DNA of 8,910 nucleotides from Armatimonadota bacterium (GTDB lineage Bacteria; Cloacimonadota; Cloacimonadia; Cloacimonadales; TCS61), in NCBI GenBank assembly GCA_030612605.1, contig JAUWNO010000067.1, positions 1 through 8,910 on the forward strand, given 5' to 3'. The notes below the pieces were generated by a model, which was given only the letters and a program-made list of their open reading frames with translations, was not told the origin of the DNA and ran no database searches. Below, piece after piece: positions 1 to 5,752 of this stretch. The position numbers were made by a program, and so were the translations under genes. How positions within the stretch are numbered: the stretch's first letter is position 1; every line of letters starts with the position of its first letter.

Positions 1-5
1 ATAAA

Positions 6-44
6 TAAGAGCATTCACAACAAATGCTCTTAATTTGTTGTGAA
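6..44 (+). promoter_or_regulatory. Leader with two overlapping, competing stems (possible pseudoknot)
   Basis: A perfect 10-bp stem pairs 6-15 with 23-32 around the 7-nt loop CACAACA. A second perfect 11-bp stem pairs 14-24 with 34-44. The second stem uses the loop of the first, so the RNA could form either hairpin, or a partial H-type pseudoknot with 6-13/25-32 and 16-22/36-42. This layout is typical of switch-like or attenuator leaders. It sits upstream of the first small gene and its promoter would lie outside the window. Function is inferred only; the pairing is read directly. Confidence 0.55.
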
Positions 45-50
45 GGTTCT

Positions 51-69
51 CTGCCACCAGCGGTGGCAG
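51..69 (+). other. GC-rich hairpin in leader
   Basis: A perfect 8-bp stem, CTGCCACC at 51-58 with GGTGGCAG at 62-69, closes the 3-nt loop AGC. It lies between the competing stems at 6-44 and the conserved leader element at 71-100. It has no T run after it, so it is not an intrinsic terminator. The second leader copy near 7731 has a different small hairpin in the same relative place, which suggests that structure rather than sequence is kept there. Confidence 0.6.
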
Positions 70-70
70 C

Positions 71-100
71 GAGCGTTTGTAAGTAGTGCGTATAGCTTTC
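71..100 (+). promoter_or_regulatory. Conserved leader element, copy A
   Basis: It begins GAGCGTTTG and continues AAGTAGTGCGTATA, then a CTT-containing arm. The block recurs almost unchanged at 7751-7779 and more loosely at 549-579. In each case it is followed by a strong ribosome site and a small gene, with 44 to 48 nt from the first G to the ATG. The AAGT and GCTT arms can pair (one G-U) around the GTGCGTA loop. There is no -35 match at the right spacing, so an RNA or protein-binding element fits better than a sigma-70 promoter. Confidence 0.6.
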
Positions 101-114
101 AAAGGAGGTATAAA

Positions 115-294
115 ATGAATCAAAAGCAAAAGAAAAAACAAAATCTAAGAAGGCATGATAGACATTGGAAAGCAGACAAATTCCCATCAGCATGGGCGAA
201 ACAATTCCAGTTACACCATGATTGGGAAAACGGTGCAAGAGTGTATTTTCTTACACCGGAAGAACATAGAACATTAACAGATTTAGGGCTTTAA
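115..294 (+). CDS. Small basic hypothetical protein (59 aa)
   Basis: Start chosen at 115 because AAAGGAGGT (101-109) lies at ideal spacing; the open frame extends upstream to an ATG at 40 but that part overlaps the leader structures. The N-terminus (about residues 1-17) is dense in Lys, Arg and Gln and looks nucleic-acid binding or disordered. The rest is a mixed segment rich in Trp and His ending in a short predicted helix (LTPEEHRTLTDLGL). No family recognised. It is followed after its stop by AGGAGG for the next gene, so the two are co-transcribed. It is the first gene behind leader copy A. Confidence 0.7.
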   Translation: MNQKQKKKQNLRRHDRHWKADKFPSAWAKQFQLHHDWENGARVYFLTPEEHRTLTDLGL

Positions 295-310
295 AGGAGG
301 AAAAAGAAAA

Positions 311-532
311 ATGACCGAAGAAGAAAAATTAGAAGAGTTGAGGAAAAGAGTAAGAATCGCTGAGGAAATATATGATGCAGAACCCAGTCAGGAGCATGTG
401 GAAGCTTATAGGCAGGCATTAAATGAATTAGTGGATTATAGAAAAGGGCATTTTCATTCATCTGGAGTATGCGGAAATGTTTCCTTAGGTCTTCCTGACG
501 GGATAAATTGGTTGAGCCCTGCAAATTCTTAA
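311..532 (+). CDS. Small acidic helical hypothetical protein (73 aa)
   Basis: AGGAGG at 295-300 precedes the ATG at 311. Residues 1-45 are charged and heptad-like, with many Glu, Arg and Leu (for example EEKLEELRKRV), and should form helices, possibly a helical hairpin or short coiled coil. The C-terminus is different, Gly-rich, and ends NWLSPANS. The 38-aa protein at 7796-7912 ends GNLSPADS, so the two may share a C-terminal tag or be distantly related; both sit in operons behind the same leader element. No known family recognised. Single Cys near residue 54. Confidence 0.75.
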   Translation: MTEEEKLEELRKRVRIAEEIYDAEPSQEHVEAYRQALNELVDYRKGHFHSSGVCGNVSLGLPDGINWLSPANS

Positions 533-548
533 TTTTTTGGTTGAATAA

Positions 549-579
549 GAGCGTTCTGGAAGTAAGTTCGTAAGACTTC
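549..579 (+). promoter_or_regulatory. Conserved leader element, degenerate copy C
   Basis: GAGCGTT followed by GGAAGT, a variable loop and ACTTCA matches the layout of copies A (71) and B (7751). A 5-bp stem GAAGT/ACTTC encloses an 11-nt loop. The ATG of the next gene starts 48 nt after the first G. The sequence just upstream, AATAAGAGCGTTC (545-557), also matches AATAAGAGCATTC at 5-17 with one change. The 64-nt gap between genes is otherwise only a T run (531-538) and the ribosome site. Confidence 0.5.
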
Positions 580-596
580 AAAAAAGGAGAGGAAAA

Positions 597-800
597 ATGT
601 CAGAAGAAAAAGAAGAAGAAAAAATAGAAGTAGGTTATATCCATAATGATGGTGTGGGATATTTGAGAATAGGAGGCAAACGTGTGTATATTGATATAAG
701 AGCGTTTGAGGATTTGAAAGGCAATATTGAATTGGTCCTGAACCATTATTATTTGAGAAAAATGGGATATAAAATAAAAAGAGTATTCGGAAAAGAGTAA
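597..800 (+). CDS. Small hypothetical protein (67 aa), beta-rich core
   Basis: AAAAAGGAGAGG at 581-592 supports the ATG at 597. Residues 1-10 are almost all Glu, Lys and Ser and likely disordered. Residues 11-35 alternate hydrophobic and polar residues (VGYIHNDGVGYLRIGGKRVY) and suggest a small beta sheet. The rest is a helix and a basic tail (LRKMGYKIKRVFGKE). No family recognised. An acidic head with a basic tail would suit a small regulatory or DNA-mimic partner, but that is speculation. The next small gene starts directly after its stop codon. Confidence 0.7.
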   Translation: MSEEKEEEKIEVGYIHNDGVGYLRIGGKRVYIDIRAFEDLKGNIELVLNHYYLRKMGYKIKRVFGKE

Positions 801-917
801 ATGGAACCAAAAGAATCGTTGAGTATAATGGAAGAAATCTTCGAAGAAATCTTTGCAGATGGATTTTTAGAAGGTTTTACCATTGGTGTGGAAATGGAAA
901 AAGACCGCTCTAAGTAA
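801..917 (+). CDS. Tiny acidic hypothetical protein (38 aa)
   Basis: ATG at 801 directly follows the TAA of the previous gene (798-800). There is only a weak ribosome site (GGAAAAGAG), so translational coupling is likely. The peptide is acidic and amphipathic (MEEIFEEIFADGFLEGF) with a charged end. Its last codons lie in the upstream arm of the terminator at 905-940, a common arrangement for the last gene of an operon. No family recognised; the short length leaves some doubt that it is expressed. Confidence 0.55.
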   Translation: MEPKESLSIMEEIFEEIFADGFLEGFTIGVEMEKDRSK

Positions 918-940
918 TTAGAGCGGCAATTTTTATTCTT
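905..940 (+). terminator. Rho-independent terminator
   Basis: CCGCTCTAA (905-913) and TTAGAGCGG (918-926) form a perfect 9-bp stem with loop GTAA, followed by CAATTTTTATTCTT. It closes the first small-gene operon. Because the next gene starts only 14 nt later with a weak ribosome site, it may also work as an attenuator that controls entry into the replication operon. Confidence 0.85.
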
Positions 941-954
941 AAAGAGTTTAACAC

Positions 955-1323
955 ATGAAAAAAGCAGAGTATATTAAAAAATATGGTACTGAGGCTTACA
1001 TTAGAAAGCAGTATCGACCAAAGTATCGAACTGCAGCGATAAGAAAAGCAAAAGTTATTGTACCTAAACCGGTTGCAGTTGGAAAACGACCTAAGGGTTT
1101 AGGAATTTTTGCGGAGCACGTGAAGATGCGTCAGTTGAAATATCACGAATCTTATAAGATTGCAAAGAAAGAAGTTTACAATACAGAATATTGGCGTTTG
1201 AGACGTGAGTTTCAGAAATATCCAAAGAAAGTTCAAGAGCATATAAAAGCTGCTTATAAAATACATCCTGGAAGACATAAGGTAATGGGTCCAATGGGTG
1301 AATTAATATCGTTTGAGTCTTAA
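955..1323 (+). CDS. Highly basic 122-aa protein; candidate DNA-binding or terminal protein
   Basis: Not recognised as a known family. Lys and Arg make up more than a quarter of the residues and are spread over the whole length, with many Tyr (KKYGTEAYIRKQYRPKYR at 8-25). There is no signal peptide or membrane segment. The ribosome site is weak (AAAGAG at 941-946). It is the first gene of the polymerase operon. In phi29-like phages the terminal protein that primes replication is basic and encoded just before the polymerase, so a priming role is a reasonable but unproven idea; 122 aa is much shorter than the 266-aa phi29 protein. Other options are a histone-like or ssDNA-binding protein, or a basic virion protein. 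The downstream gene has its AAGGAG overlapping the stop codon. Confidence 0.8.
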   Translation: MKKAEYIKKYGTEAYIRKQYRPKYRTAAIRKAKVIVPKPVAVGKRPKGLGIFAEHVKMRQLKYHESYKIAKKEVYNTEYWRLRREFQKYPKKVQEHIKAAYKIHPGRHKVMGPMGELISFES

Positions 1324-1329
1324 GGAGAA

Positions 1330-1761
1330 ATGAAAAAACAAATCTATTTTGCACACGGTAGACCGGACTATGGGTCTGATAGAGAGAAGGATGCATTAGC
1401 TTTTATACATCAATTATATCCGGATCATTCTATCATAAATCCATCTGATAAAAAAATCCAACGCCGGGCAGAGAAAGAACTCTCTCCCTTTCTTCCGGTG
1501 TTGGAATATATGAAATTTTTCTTTGAGTACATCGATCAGTCTGAGTTTCTTATTTTTACAGTGCAGAAAAATGGAAACATTGGGAGAGGCACATTCGAGG
1601 AAATAAAGTATGCATTTGACTGTAATAAAGGCGTAATTTACGTAAAATTACCAGATTATGTTGAGCTTTTGCAGCGTCGGGATATTGTGGAGATTCACAC
1701 ACGTGAGGCGAAAAGGGATTGGAGAAGTCATTGGGCGAAGGTAAAAAATGAAAATGAATAG
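1330..1761 (+). CDS. Nucleoside 2-deoxyribosyltransferase-like protein
   Basis: 143 aa, the usual size for the family. It begins with a beta strand and substrate loop (IYFAHGRPDYGSDRE, 5-19). Next come INP (36-38) and DQSEFLIFTV (69-78), corresponding to the strand with a conserved Asp. Then GNIGRGTFEEI (82-92) matches the family pattern G-x-G-T-x-x-E-I that holds the catalytic Glu (here E90 or E91). Known members exchange or hydrolyse the base of deoxynucleosides; related phage and modification-system proteins act on nucleotide pools. AAGGAG lies only 2 nt from the ATG, unusually close. It overlaps the polymerase by 14 nt. Residues 43-59 are encoded by a strong hairpin (1457-1505). A DUF4406-type protein of unknown reaction is the main alternative. 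Confidence 0.75.
   Translation: MKKQIYFAHGRPDYGSDREKDALAFIHQLYPDHSIINPSDKKIQRRAEKELSPFLPVLEYMKFFFEYIDQSEFLIFTVQKNGNIGRGTFEEIKYAFDCNKGVIYVKLPDYVELLQRRDIVEIHTREAKRDWRSHWAKVKNENE
1457..1505 (+). repeat. Strong hairpin inside a reading frame
   Basis: TCCAACGCCGG (1457-1467) pairs with CCGGTGTTGGA (1495-1505) over 11 bp with one G-U. Inside, AGAAAG (1472-1477) pairs with CTTTCT (1488-1493). It is much more GC-rich than its surroundings and encodes residues 43-59 of the deoxyribosyltransferase-like protein, between recognisable core strands. It resembles the other in-frame hairpins at 3930-3986, 5749-5791 and 8483-8539. Confidence 0.55.
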
Positions 1762-3664
1762 TGGGTTTGATACAGAAACAGTGGACGGAAATATTGTGGT
1801 AATTGCTTGGGATGATGGAAAATACATTGAATATCCTACGATCGACGAGATTTTCTCGGTATTTTCGGAAAGCCAGTATAAACGTCGATTTTTTTGCTGG
1901 AATCTTCGTTTTGATTCGGATGGTATTCTCAAAATGTTACCGTTGAGGAACATTGCTGAATTGATGGATGAGAAAGATACAATATATAAGAACTGGAAGT
2001 TGCATCATTTAGGAAGTTCTAATGTTGTAATTCAGGATATTGAGAAAAAACATCGAGCGCTTTTGTGGGATATTGCTCAAATGTACAAATATATGAGATT
2101 GGCGAATGCATCGAAGGAATATTTATCAGAAAAAGATTGGAAAAAAGATTCAGAAGTAATAAAGACGTTTGTGGATTCACAACATGGGCAAAATACGACA
2201 GAATATTACGACGAGCATCATGACGAAATTAATGAATATTGTATTGCTGACGCTCGTGCAACAAAATTATTAACGGACAAATTCGAGGAAGCTTGTGTTG
2301 GAGAAGGGTATGATTTTGCACAGCCTTATTCTTTAGGTAATATGGCGGTGAAATATTTCAGACCATTTCTGAAAAATCCTGATTTTAAGTATGGTCAGAT
2401 TCCGAGGATTCATCCTACATTTTGGAAACAGGAGAATGTTGAACGTCGTAACATCGAAAATATTATGGATGATTTGGCACGAGGAGGGTGGAACGACGCG
2501 ATGCAGCGAGGATGGTTCCAGAAAACTTGGGATTATGATATTATCAGCGCATATCCGACGATTATGAGGGATATTCCATATTGGTCAGGTGTTTGGCAAA
2601 AGACAGACGATATTGAAAAATTACAAAAGGCAGAATATGGTTTTGTATTTTGTGAGATCAGGAGTCTAAAGTTACCATTATTGCCGGAGGTGTATTTTTA
2701 TTTCGACGAGTCTTTTTATGAAGGAAAATCAATAAAATGGGTGAATAATTCTGTTTTGCATTGTGTGGTGAATGATGAACCTGTTGCTACAACATTAACT
2801 ATTGATCAGTGGAAATATTTATCTAAGTTTGCGGAAATTAAACCTTATCAGGGTACTATTTTAATTCCAAGACATGAGAGTTTTCCACTTCGAGAGCCGG
2901 TAGATATTTTGATTCAACGAAAATTTAAAGCGAAGGAAGAGAAAGGGAAAGGTTCTCCAGAGTATTGGATTGCTAAAACTATTATGAACTCTGTTTCAGG
3001 AAAGTTTAAGCAGAAGTTTCATACAGATAATACATGGTTCTTTTATCCTCATGTATATGGTAAAGTAACCTGGAAGACAAAGGAAATAATGGCGGATTTA
3101 ATTACAGAAAATGATGCATGGAATGATATTATTGCAGTTTCAACAGATGGTGCTGGATTTACGAAGGAACTGAAAAAAGTTGATTTGTCAGGTGAGTTAG
3201 GATCGTTTGAGAAAACTGAATATGCTGAATTTTGTCAGATTGGAAATGGTATATATTATGGATGGACGATAGATGGTGAGTTAAAACAGCGAATGCGTGG
3301 ATTTAAAATTGCACAAAAGAATATGGATTTACCTACGTTGATTATGCAGCATCCAAAGGAAAGAGTATTTAAATTCCCGTCGTTCAGACCATTGCATTTA
3401 CGGGAATGCTTTGTGCATAATAAAATTCTAAAAATTTCGGATACAAACCGATTCGTTGAAGTCGTTCGGCATTTAGATATAAATAAGGAAATTAAGCGAG
3501 ATTGGGGCGATCAGAAATTTATTGATGTGGAGGATATGTTAAGTGGTAGGATTTTGAAAAGTAAGCCACATGAAATAAGAACAGCAAGAGAATTATCTAA
3601 GAAAGCGAAGATAAAACTCGAGAAAGATTTAAAGAAGGAGCAAAGAAAATTGGATGAATTCTAA
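1748..3664 (+). CDS. Family B DNA polymerase, protein-primed type
   Basis: 638 aa with a 3'-5' exonuclease and a polymerase domain. Exo I is D8-T-E10, Exo II N52-L-R-F-D56, Exo III Y164-x3-D168. A GG motif (RGGW, 245-248) marks the exo/pol boundary as in phi29-like enzymes. Motif A is D264-I-I-S-A-Y-P, with Y269 the steric-gate Tyr. About 125 residues separate motifs A and B, room for the TPR1 insertion of protein-primed enzymes. Motif B is K410-T-I-M-N-S-V-S-G and motif C A-V-S465-T-D467-G. The thumb motif is around K513-Q-R-M-R-G. Two residues deviate: Ser replaces Tyr in motif B and Ser replaces the first Asp of motif C; the key Asp D467 remains. The ATG at 1748 overlaps the previous gene; an ATG at 1754 is a possible alternative. 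The Lys/Glu-rich tail (610-638) is likely helical. It should replicate the element's linear genome. Confidence 0.93.
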   Translation: MKMNSGFDTETVDGNIVVIAWDDGKYIEYPTIDEIFSVFSESQYKRRFFCWNLRFDSDGILKMLPLRNIAELMDEKDTIYKNWKLHHLGSSNVVIQDIEKKHRALLWDIAQMYKYMRLANASKEYLSEKDWKKDSEVIKTFVDSQHGQNTTEYYDEHHDEINEYCIADARATKLLTDKFEEACVGEGYDFAQPYSLGNMAVKYFRPFLKNPDFKYGQIPRIHPTFWKQENVERRNIENIMDDLARGGWNDAMQRGWFQKTWDYDIISAYPTIMRDIPYWSGVWQKTDDIEKLQKAEYGFVFCEIRSLKLPLLPEVYFYFDESFYEGKSIKWVNNSVLHCVVNDEPVATTLTIDQWKYLSKFAEIKPYQGTILIPRHESFPLREPVDILIQRKFKAKEEKGKGSPEYWIAKTIMNSVSGKFKQKFHTDNTWFFYPHVYGKVTWKTKEIMADLITENDAWNDIIAVSTDGAGFTKELKKVDLSGELGSFEKTEYAEFCQIGNGIYYGWTIDGELKQRMRGFKIAQKNMDLPTLIMQHPKERVFKFPSFRPLHLRECFVHNKILKISDTNRFVEVVRHLDINKEIKRDWGDQKFIDVEDMLSGRILKSKPHEIRTARELSKKAKIKLEKDLKKEQRKLDEF

Positions 3665-3685
3665 AAGGGATAGGAGGAAGAAAAA

Positions 3686-3850
3686 ATGCATTACAAAAAA
3701 ATAATGGACTTTATAGGTACTCTTAATGAAGAGGAGCGATTGGTTAGATTATTAAAGATTGTAAAGAAAAGAAGAGAAGATTTAATTAAGCAAGATTTAA
3801 ATGATGGAAATAGAAATGATTTGTTAGATATGTGGAAAAGGAGTATGTAA
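3686..3850 (+). CDS. Small basic helical hypothetical protein (54 aa)
   Basis: AGGAGG at 3672-3677 gives a strong ribosome site for the ATG at 3686. The protein is predicted to be all helical with a charged, amphipathic central helix (EEERLVRLLKIVKKRREDL, 15-33). It ends DMWKRSM. It may be a small DNA-binding or adaptor protein; no family is recognised. It lies 21 nt after the polymerase, and its last codons contain AAAAGGAG, the ribosome site of the next gene. Confidence 0.7.
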   Translation: MHYKKIMDFIGTLNEEERLVRLLKIVKKRREDLIKQDLNDGNRNDLLDMWKRSM

Positions 3851-3851
3851 A

Positions 3852-4100
3852 ATGAACAAAAAACAACGAACAATTTATAATCGATTTAAAAAAGAAGTGG
3901 AGGAAGAGAAAAGAAAGAAGGAAGATTTACCGGAGTTGCGCTTGAACTCCGGAAATGTTCACTCCGTTCAGGAGCAACGGAGTGAAGACCATATTTGCTG
4001 GGCTTGTGGAAAGACAGTAGTAGTTAATCCTTGCGGTATGTGCGAAGATTGTTGGTTATTATATGGACCACATAGGTGGAAGGAAGATGAAAAAGAGTAG
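3852..4100 (+). CDS. Small zinc-ribbon protein (82 aa)
   Basis: Start at 3852 follows AAAAGGAG (3836-3843) in the end of the preceding gene. Residues 1-25 form a charged helix with many Lys and Glu. Residues 49-67 hold C49-x2-C52, then C61-x2-C64-x2-C67, a pattern typical of a treble-clef or zinc-ribbon metal site. The tail is short and charged. Between helix and ribbon, residues 27-45 are encoded by two strong hairpins (3930-3986) and are probably a flexible insert. Such ribbons often contact nucleic acid or polymerase subunits; a role in replication or transcription of the element is a guess from position. The next gene starts inside its 3' end. Confidence 0.8.
   Translation: MNKKQRTIYNRFKKEVEEEKRKKEDLPELRLNSGNVHSVQEQRSEDHICWACGKTVVVNPCGMCEDCWLLYGPHRWKEDEKE
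3930..3986 (+). repeat. Pair of perfect hairpins with 7-nt loops inside a reading frame
   Basis: Hairpin 1: CCGGAGTT (3930-3937) and AACTCCGG (3945-3952), loop GCGCTTG. Hairpin 2: TTCACTCCGTT (3958-3968) and AACGGAGTGAA (3976-3986), loop CAGGAGC. The linker is 5 nt. Both stems are perfect and far richer in G and C than the flanks. The loop GCGCTTG differs by one base from the loop GCGTTTG of the hairpin at 7274-7300. The module maintains the frame of the zinc-ribbon gene. Confidence 0.75.
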
Positions 4101-4278
4101 AAGAAAGTATATTTCTTGCCAAATTAATAGGGATATATGGGACAATTCCAAAATTTATCAATTTTGGCAATTAAGTGTTGATAGATTAAAGTTCAAATTA
4201 AAGCACTTACCCAATAAGGATAGAATGGTGAAAGGAAAACTGGAAGAAGCATTAAAATGGAAAAAACATGAAAAGTAA
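4087..4278 (+). CDS. Small basic hypothetical protein (63 aa)
   Basis: Start placed at 4087, where GGTGGAAGG lies a few bases upstream; the open frame reaches an ATG at 4063 but that lacks a ribosome site and would enlarge the overlap with the zinc-ribbon gene. The protein is Lys/Arg-rich at both ends and mostly helical, with aromatic residues in the middle (IYQFWQLSVDRLKFKL). No family recognised. The coding sequence contains mutually exclusive AT-rich stems: TTGCCAAA (4116-4123) with TTTGGCAA (4163-4170), and CCAAAATT (4148-4155) with AATTTTGG (4160-4167). Confidence 0.65.
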   Translation: MKKSRRKYISCQINRDIWDNSKIYQFWQLSVDRLKFKLKHLPNKDRMVKGKLEEALKWKKHEK

Positions 4279-4408
4279 TGTAGACAATTGCACACATACT
4301 TCTTGGACTGAAGAGTATTTAGATGGTTATAAAACAGGATATATAGAAGGTTACGAAGCAGGTATTGTTGATACTGTGAAGGAACTGAGGAAAAAACTAT
4401 GGGAATGA
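4268..4408 (+). CDS. Tiny hypothetical protein (46 aa)
   Basis: It starts 11 nt inside the previous gene and ends 10 nt inside the glycosylase gene, bridging them in a different frame, which suggests translational coupling. The ribosome site is weak (GGAAAA). The middle has an aromatic and glycine pattern (EYLDGYKTGYIEGYEAG) in which G-Y recurs at roughly four-residue steps, and the end is a charged helix. This helical Gly/Tyr pattern occurs in small phage proteins of unknown role. No function is claimed. Confidence 0.6.
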   Translation: MKSNVDNCTHTSWTEEYLDGYKTGYIEGYEAGIVDTVKELRKKLWE

Positions 4409-4878
4409 GCGAGGAGGTATTAAATTGTAGGTTATGCAAAGATAAAATGATTGTTGCACCACTTCCAGGTGCTGGTAATGCGAATGCTGATATAATGGTC
4501 GTTGGGCAGAATACATGTCAACCAAAATGCTTAGAATCAGGTATTCCGTTCACAGGAGGTAGTGGAATATTATTGGATAAAGCATTGGTAGTATCTGGAT
4601 TAACACGAGACGATATTTGGTTGACTAATGTGGTGAAATGTGCAACGGTTAGAAATCAAATACCTTCGGATACAATGAAGCAAAATTGTCGTGAGTTTTT
4701 ATGGAAAGAATTGAATATAGTAAAACCTCGATTAGTGATTGCATTGGGTAAATTTGCTTCACAGGATTTTCCAGTTGGTAAATATCGGATTGTGAATTTA
4801 TTTCATCCTGCATATTTTTGTTACAAACATAAAGAATCTGAATTTATCGAATTATTTAAGGAAGCAACAAAAAGATGA
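4399..4878 (+). CDS. Uracil-DNA glycosylase, family 4-like, with [4Fe-4S] cysteines
   Basis: 159 aa, somewhat short for the family. C10 and C13, with C81 and C97, match the four iron-sulfur ligands of family 4 (the NVVKC block and the C-x-E-F-L block). Motif A is VVGQNTCQ (34-41), followed by GIPFTGGSG (48-56), which matches the conserved PF-x-G region. N77 and the HPAYF motif (136-140) are also present. Known family 4 enzymes remove uracil from DNA. The usual GE-x-PG of motif A is replaced by GQNTC, and extra cysteines C40 and C44 are present, so substrate or activity may differ. GAGGAA at about 4387 supports the ATG at 4399. It overlaps the methyltransferase gene by 4 nt. Co-expression with a polymerase suggests genome repair or discrimination between bases. 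Confidence 0.88.
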   Translation: MGMSEEVLNCRLCKDKMIVAPLPGAGNANADIMVVGQNTCQPKCLESGIPFTGGSGILLDKALVVSGLTRDDIWLTNVVKCATVRNQIPSDTMKQNCREFLWKELNIVKPRLVIALGKFASQDFPVGKYRIVNLFHPAYFCYKHKESEFIELFKEATKR

Positions 4879-5453
4879 ACATAAAAAAATACATGAAAAG
4901 CAGATTATATGGACATTCTCTGGTAGAAGAGGAGTATAGAAAAGATAATTATGAATTTTGGCAGCGAAATAGTAGTTTGGTTGAAGAAATTTTGAAGGTT
5001 GCAGAAAGACCGATAGGTTGGGTTATTTCGATCGGTGGCGGTGAGGGCTTATATGAACGGCAAATTGAAAACCAAATAGGTGCGGAATATATAATTTTAG
5101 ATAAGCGAAACAAATCACCTATAAATATATCACCGGATTATTTGCACAAAGGTTTTCCATATCCGCGGGATTATCTTTTCTTGTTTGCAAATTTTCTGCA
5201 TGTGATTAAAAATCCGGCTGATTATTTGGAAGCATTGCCAAAGGGAGCACAAGTAATTATTATAGATACGTTTATGGCGAAACCAAATTCAGAATGGCAG
5301 TTGTTTTTCGATAATTACATGAGGCAGATTAATGGAACCAGATTGCCAACGATGGCGAAATTTGAATCCCTGCCTGGTTGGAAAACTATTGCGAAGAAAC
5401 AAAACTATGATGAGTATGAATTAGGATTCTTGGTATTGAGGAAGATGATATGA
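4875..5453 (+). CDS. Class I SAM-dependent methyltransferase
   Basis: 192 aa. After a helical N-terminus (about 1-45), strand 1 and the glycine loop read WVISIGGGEG (49-58). The acidic strand-2 end is YIILDKRN (72-79), where D76 should bind the SAM ribose. LFANFLHVIKNP (102-113) is the motif IV region and VIIIDTFMA (127-135) strand 5; the fold ends with strands around ELGFLVLRK. No NPPY or other DNA-amine motif is seen, so an N6-adenine or N4-cytosine DNA methylase is unlikely; small molecules, nucleotides or an oxygen on a modified base are more plausible. It sits between the glycosylase and the Nmad1-like gene with 4-nt overlaps on both sides. The substrate cannot be read from sequence. Confidence 0.8.
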   Translation: MNIKKYMKSRLYGHSLVEEEYRKDNYEFWQRNSSLVEEILKVAERPIGWVISIGGGEGLYERQIENQIGAEYIILDKRNKSPINISPDYLHKGFPYPRDYLFLFANFLHVIKNPADYLEALPKGAQVIIIDTFMAKPNSEWQLFFDNYMRQINGTRLPTMAKFESLPGWKTIAKKQNYDEYELGFLVLRKMI

Positions 5454-5752
5454 AAGGGAAATATAGCTCTGACATAATAGAAATGGGCAAAATTGTAAAA
5501 GGAAATTATATACTCTATTGTAAGAAGCATAACGACTATGGAAATTTGCCTGTTGAAGAGTCAGGTTTGGTAGGTATTTTGGTAAGAATCTTAGATAAAG
5601 TTCACCGGGCTTTTCGATTATCAGAAGATGGCAAAGTAGGAGAAGTGGTTGATGAAAATTTGGAGGATACTTTAAGGGATTTGAGCAATTATGCGAATAT
5701 GGGAATTTTAGAGTTGAAAAGGAGGGAACAAGATGGAAGAAAAAAACGGTGA
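5450..5752 (+). CDS. Nucleotide modification associated domain 1 (DUF1599)-like protein
   Basis: 100 aa, all helical. The pattern N28-D29-Y30-G31, then GLVGILVRILDK (39-50), then LEDTLRDLSNYANM (71-84) matches my memory of the Nmad1/DUF1599 family, with acidic residues and the D-x-x-N-Y block kept. The family was linked by comparative genomics to phage and bacterial nucleotide-modification systems; its reaction is not well established, though its helices and acidic residues resemble NTP pyrophosphohydrolases. It overlaps the methyltransferase by 4 nt and the MazG-like gene by 20 nt. A role in trimming or sensing nucleotide pools is inferred. A search against Pfam PF07659 would settle the family. 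Confidence 0.75.
   Translation: MKGKYSSDIIEMGKIVKGNYILYCKKHNDYGNLPVEESGLVGILVRILDKVHRAFRLSEDGKVGEVVDENLEDTLRDLSNYANMGILELKRREQDGRKKR

Noticed and set aside
40..114. N-terminal extension of the first gene from an ATG at 40
   Set aside because: It would translate the leader hairpins and has no ribosome site, whereas AAAGGAGGT lies at the right distance from the ATG at 115.
516..522. GCCCTGC as the 5' acceptor strand of a split tRNA partner to 8212-8218
   Set aside because: It is a perfect complement, but it lies in the coding end of a small gene and no D-arm follows; 7 nt can match by chance over this distance.
291..810. Long minus-strand frames opposite the small genes
   Set aside because: They are Phe/Leu/Ser-rich complements of purine-rich coding sequence, with no ribosome site or recognisable domain.
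3373..3407. 8-bp inverted repeat in the polymerase gene
   Set aside because: The loop is 19 nt and the site encodes part of the polymerase C-terminal domain; a single such stem in 1.9 kb is compatible with chance.
4063..4086. Upstream start for the 63-aa gene
   Set aside because: No ribosome site before 4063, and it would lengthen the overlap with the zinc-ribbon gene without adding a conserved segment.
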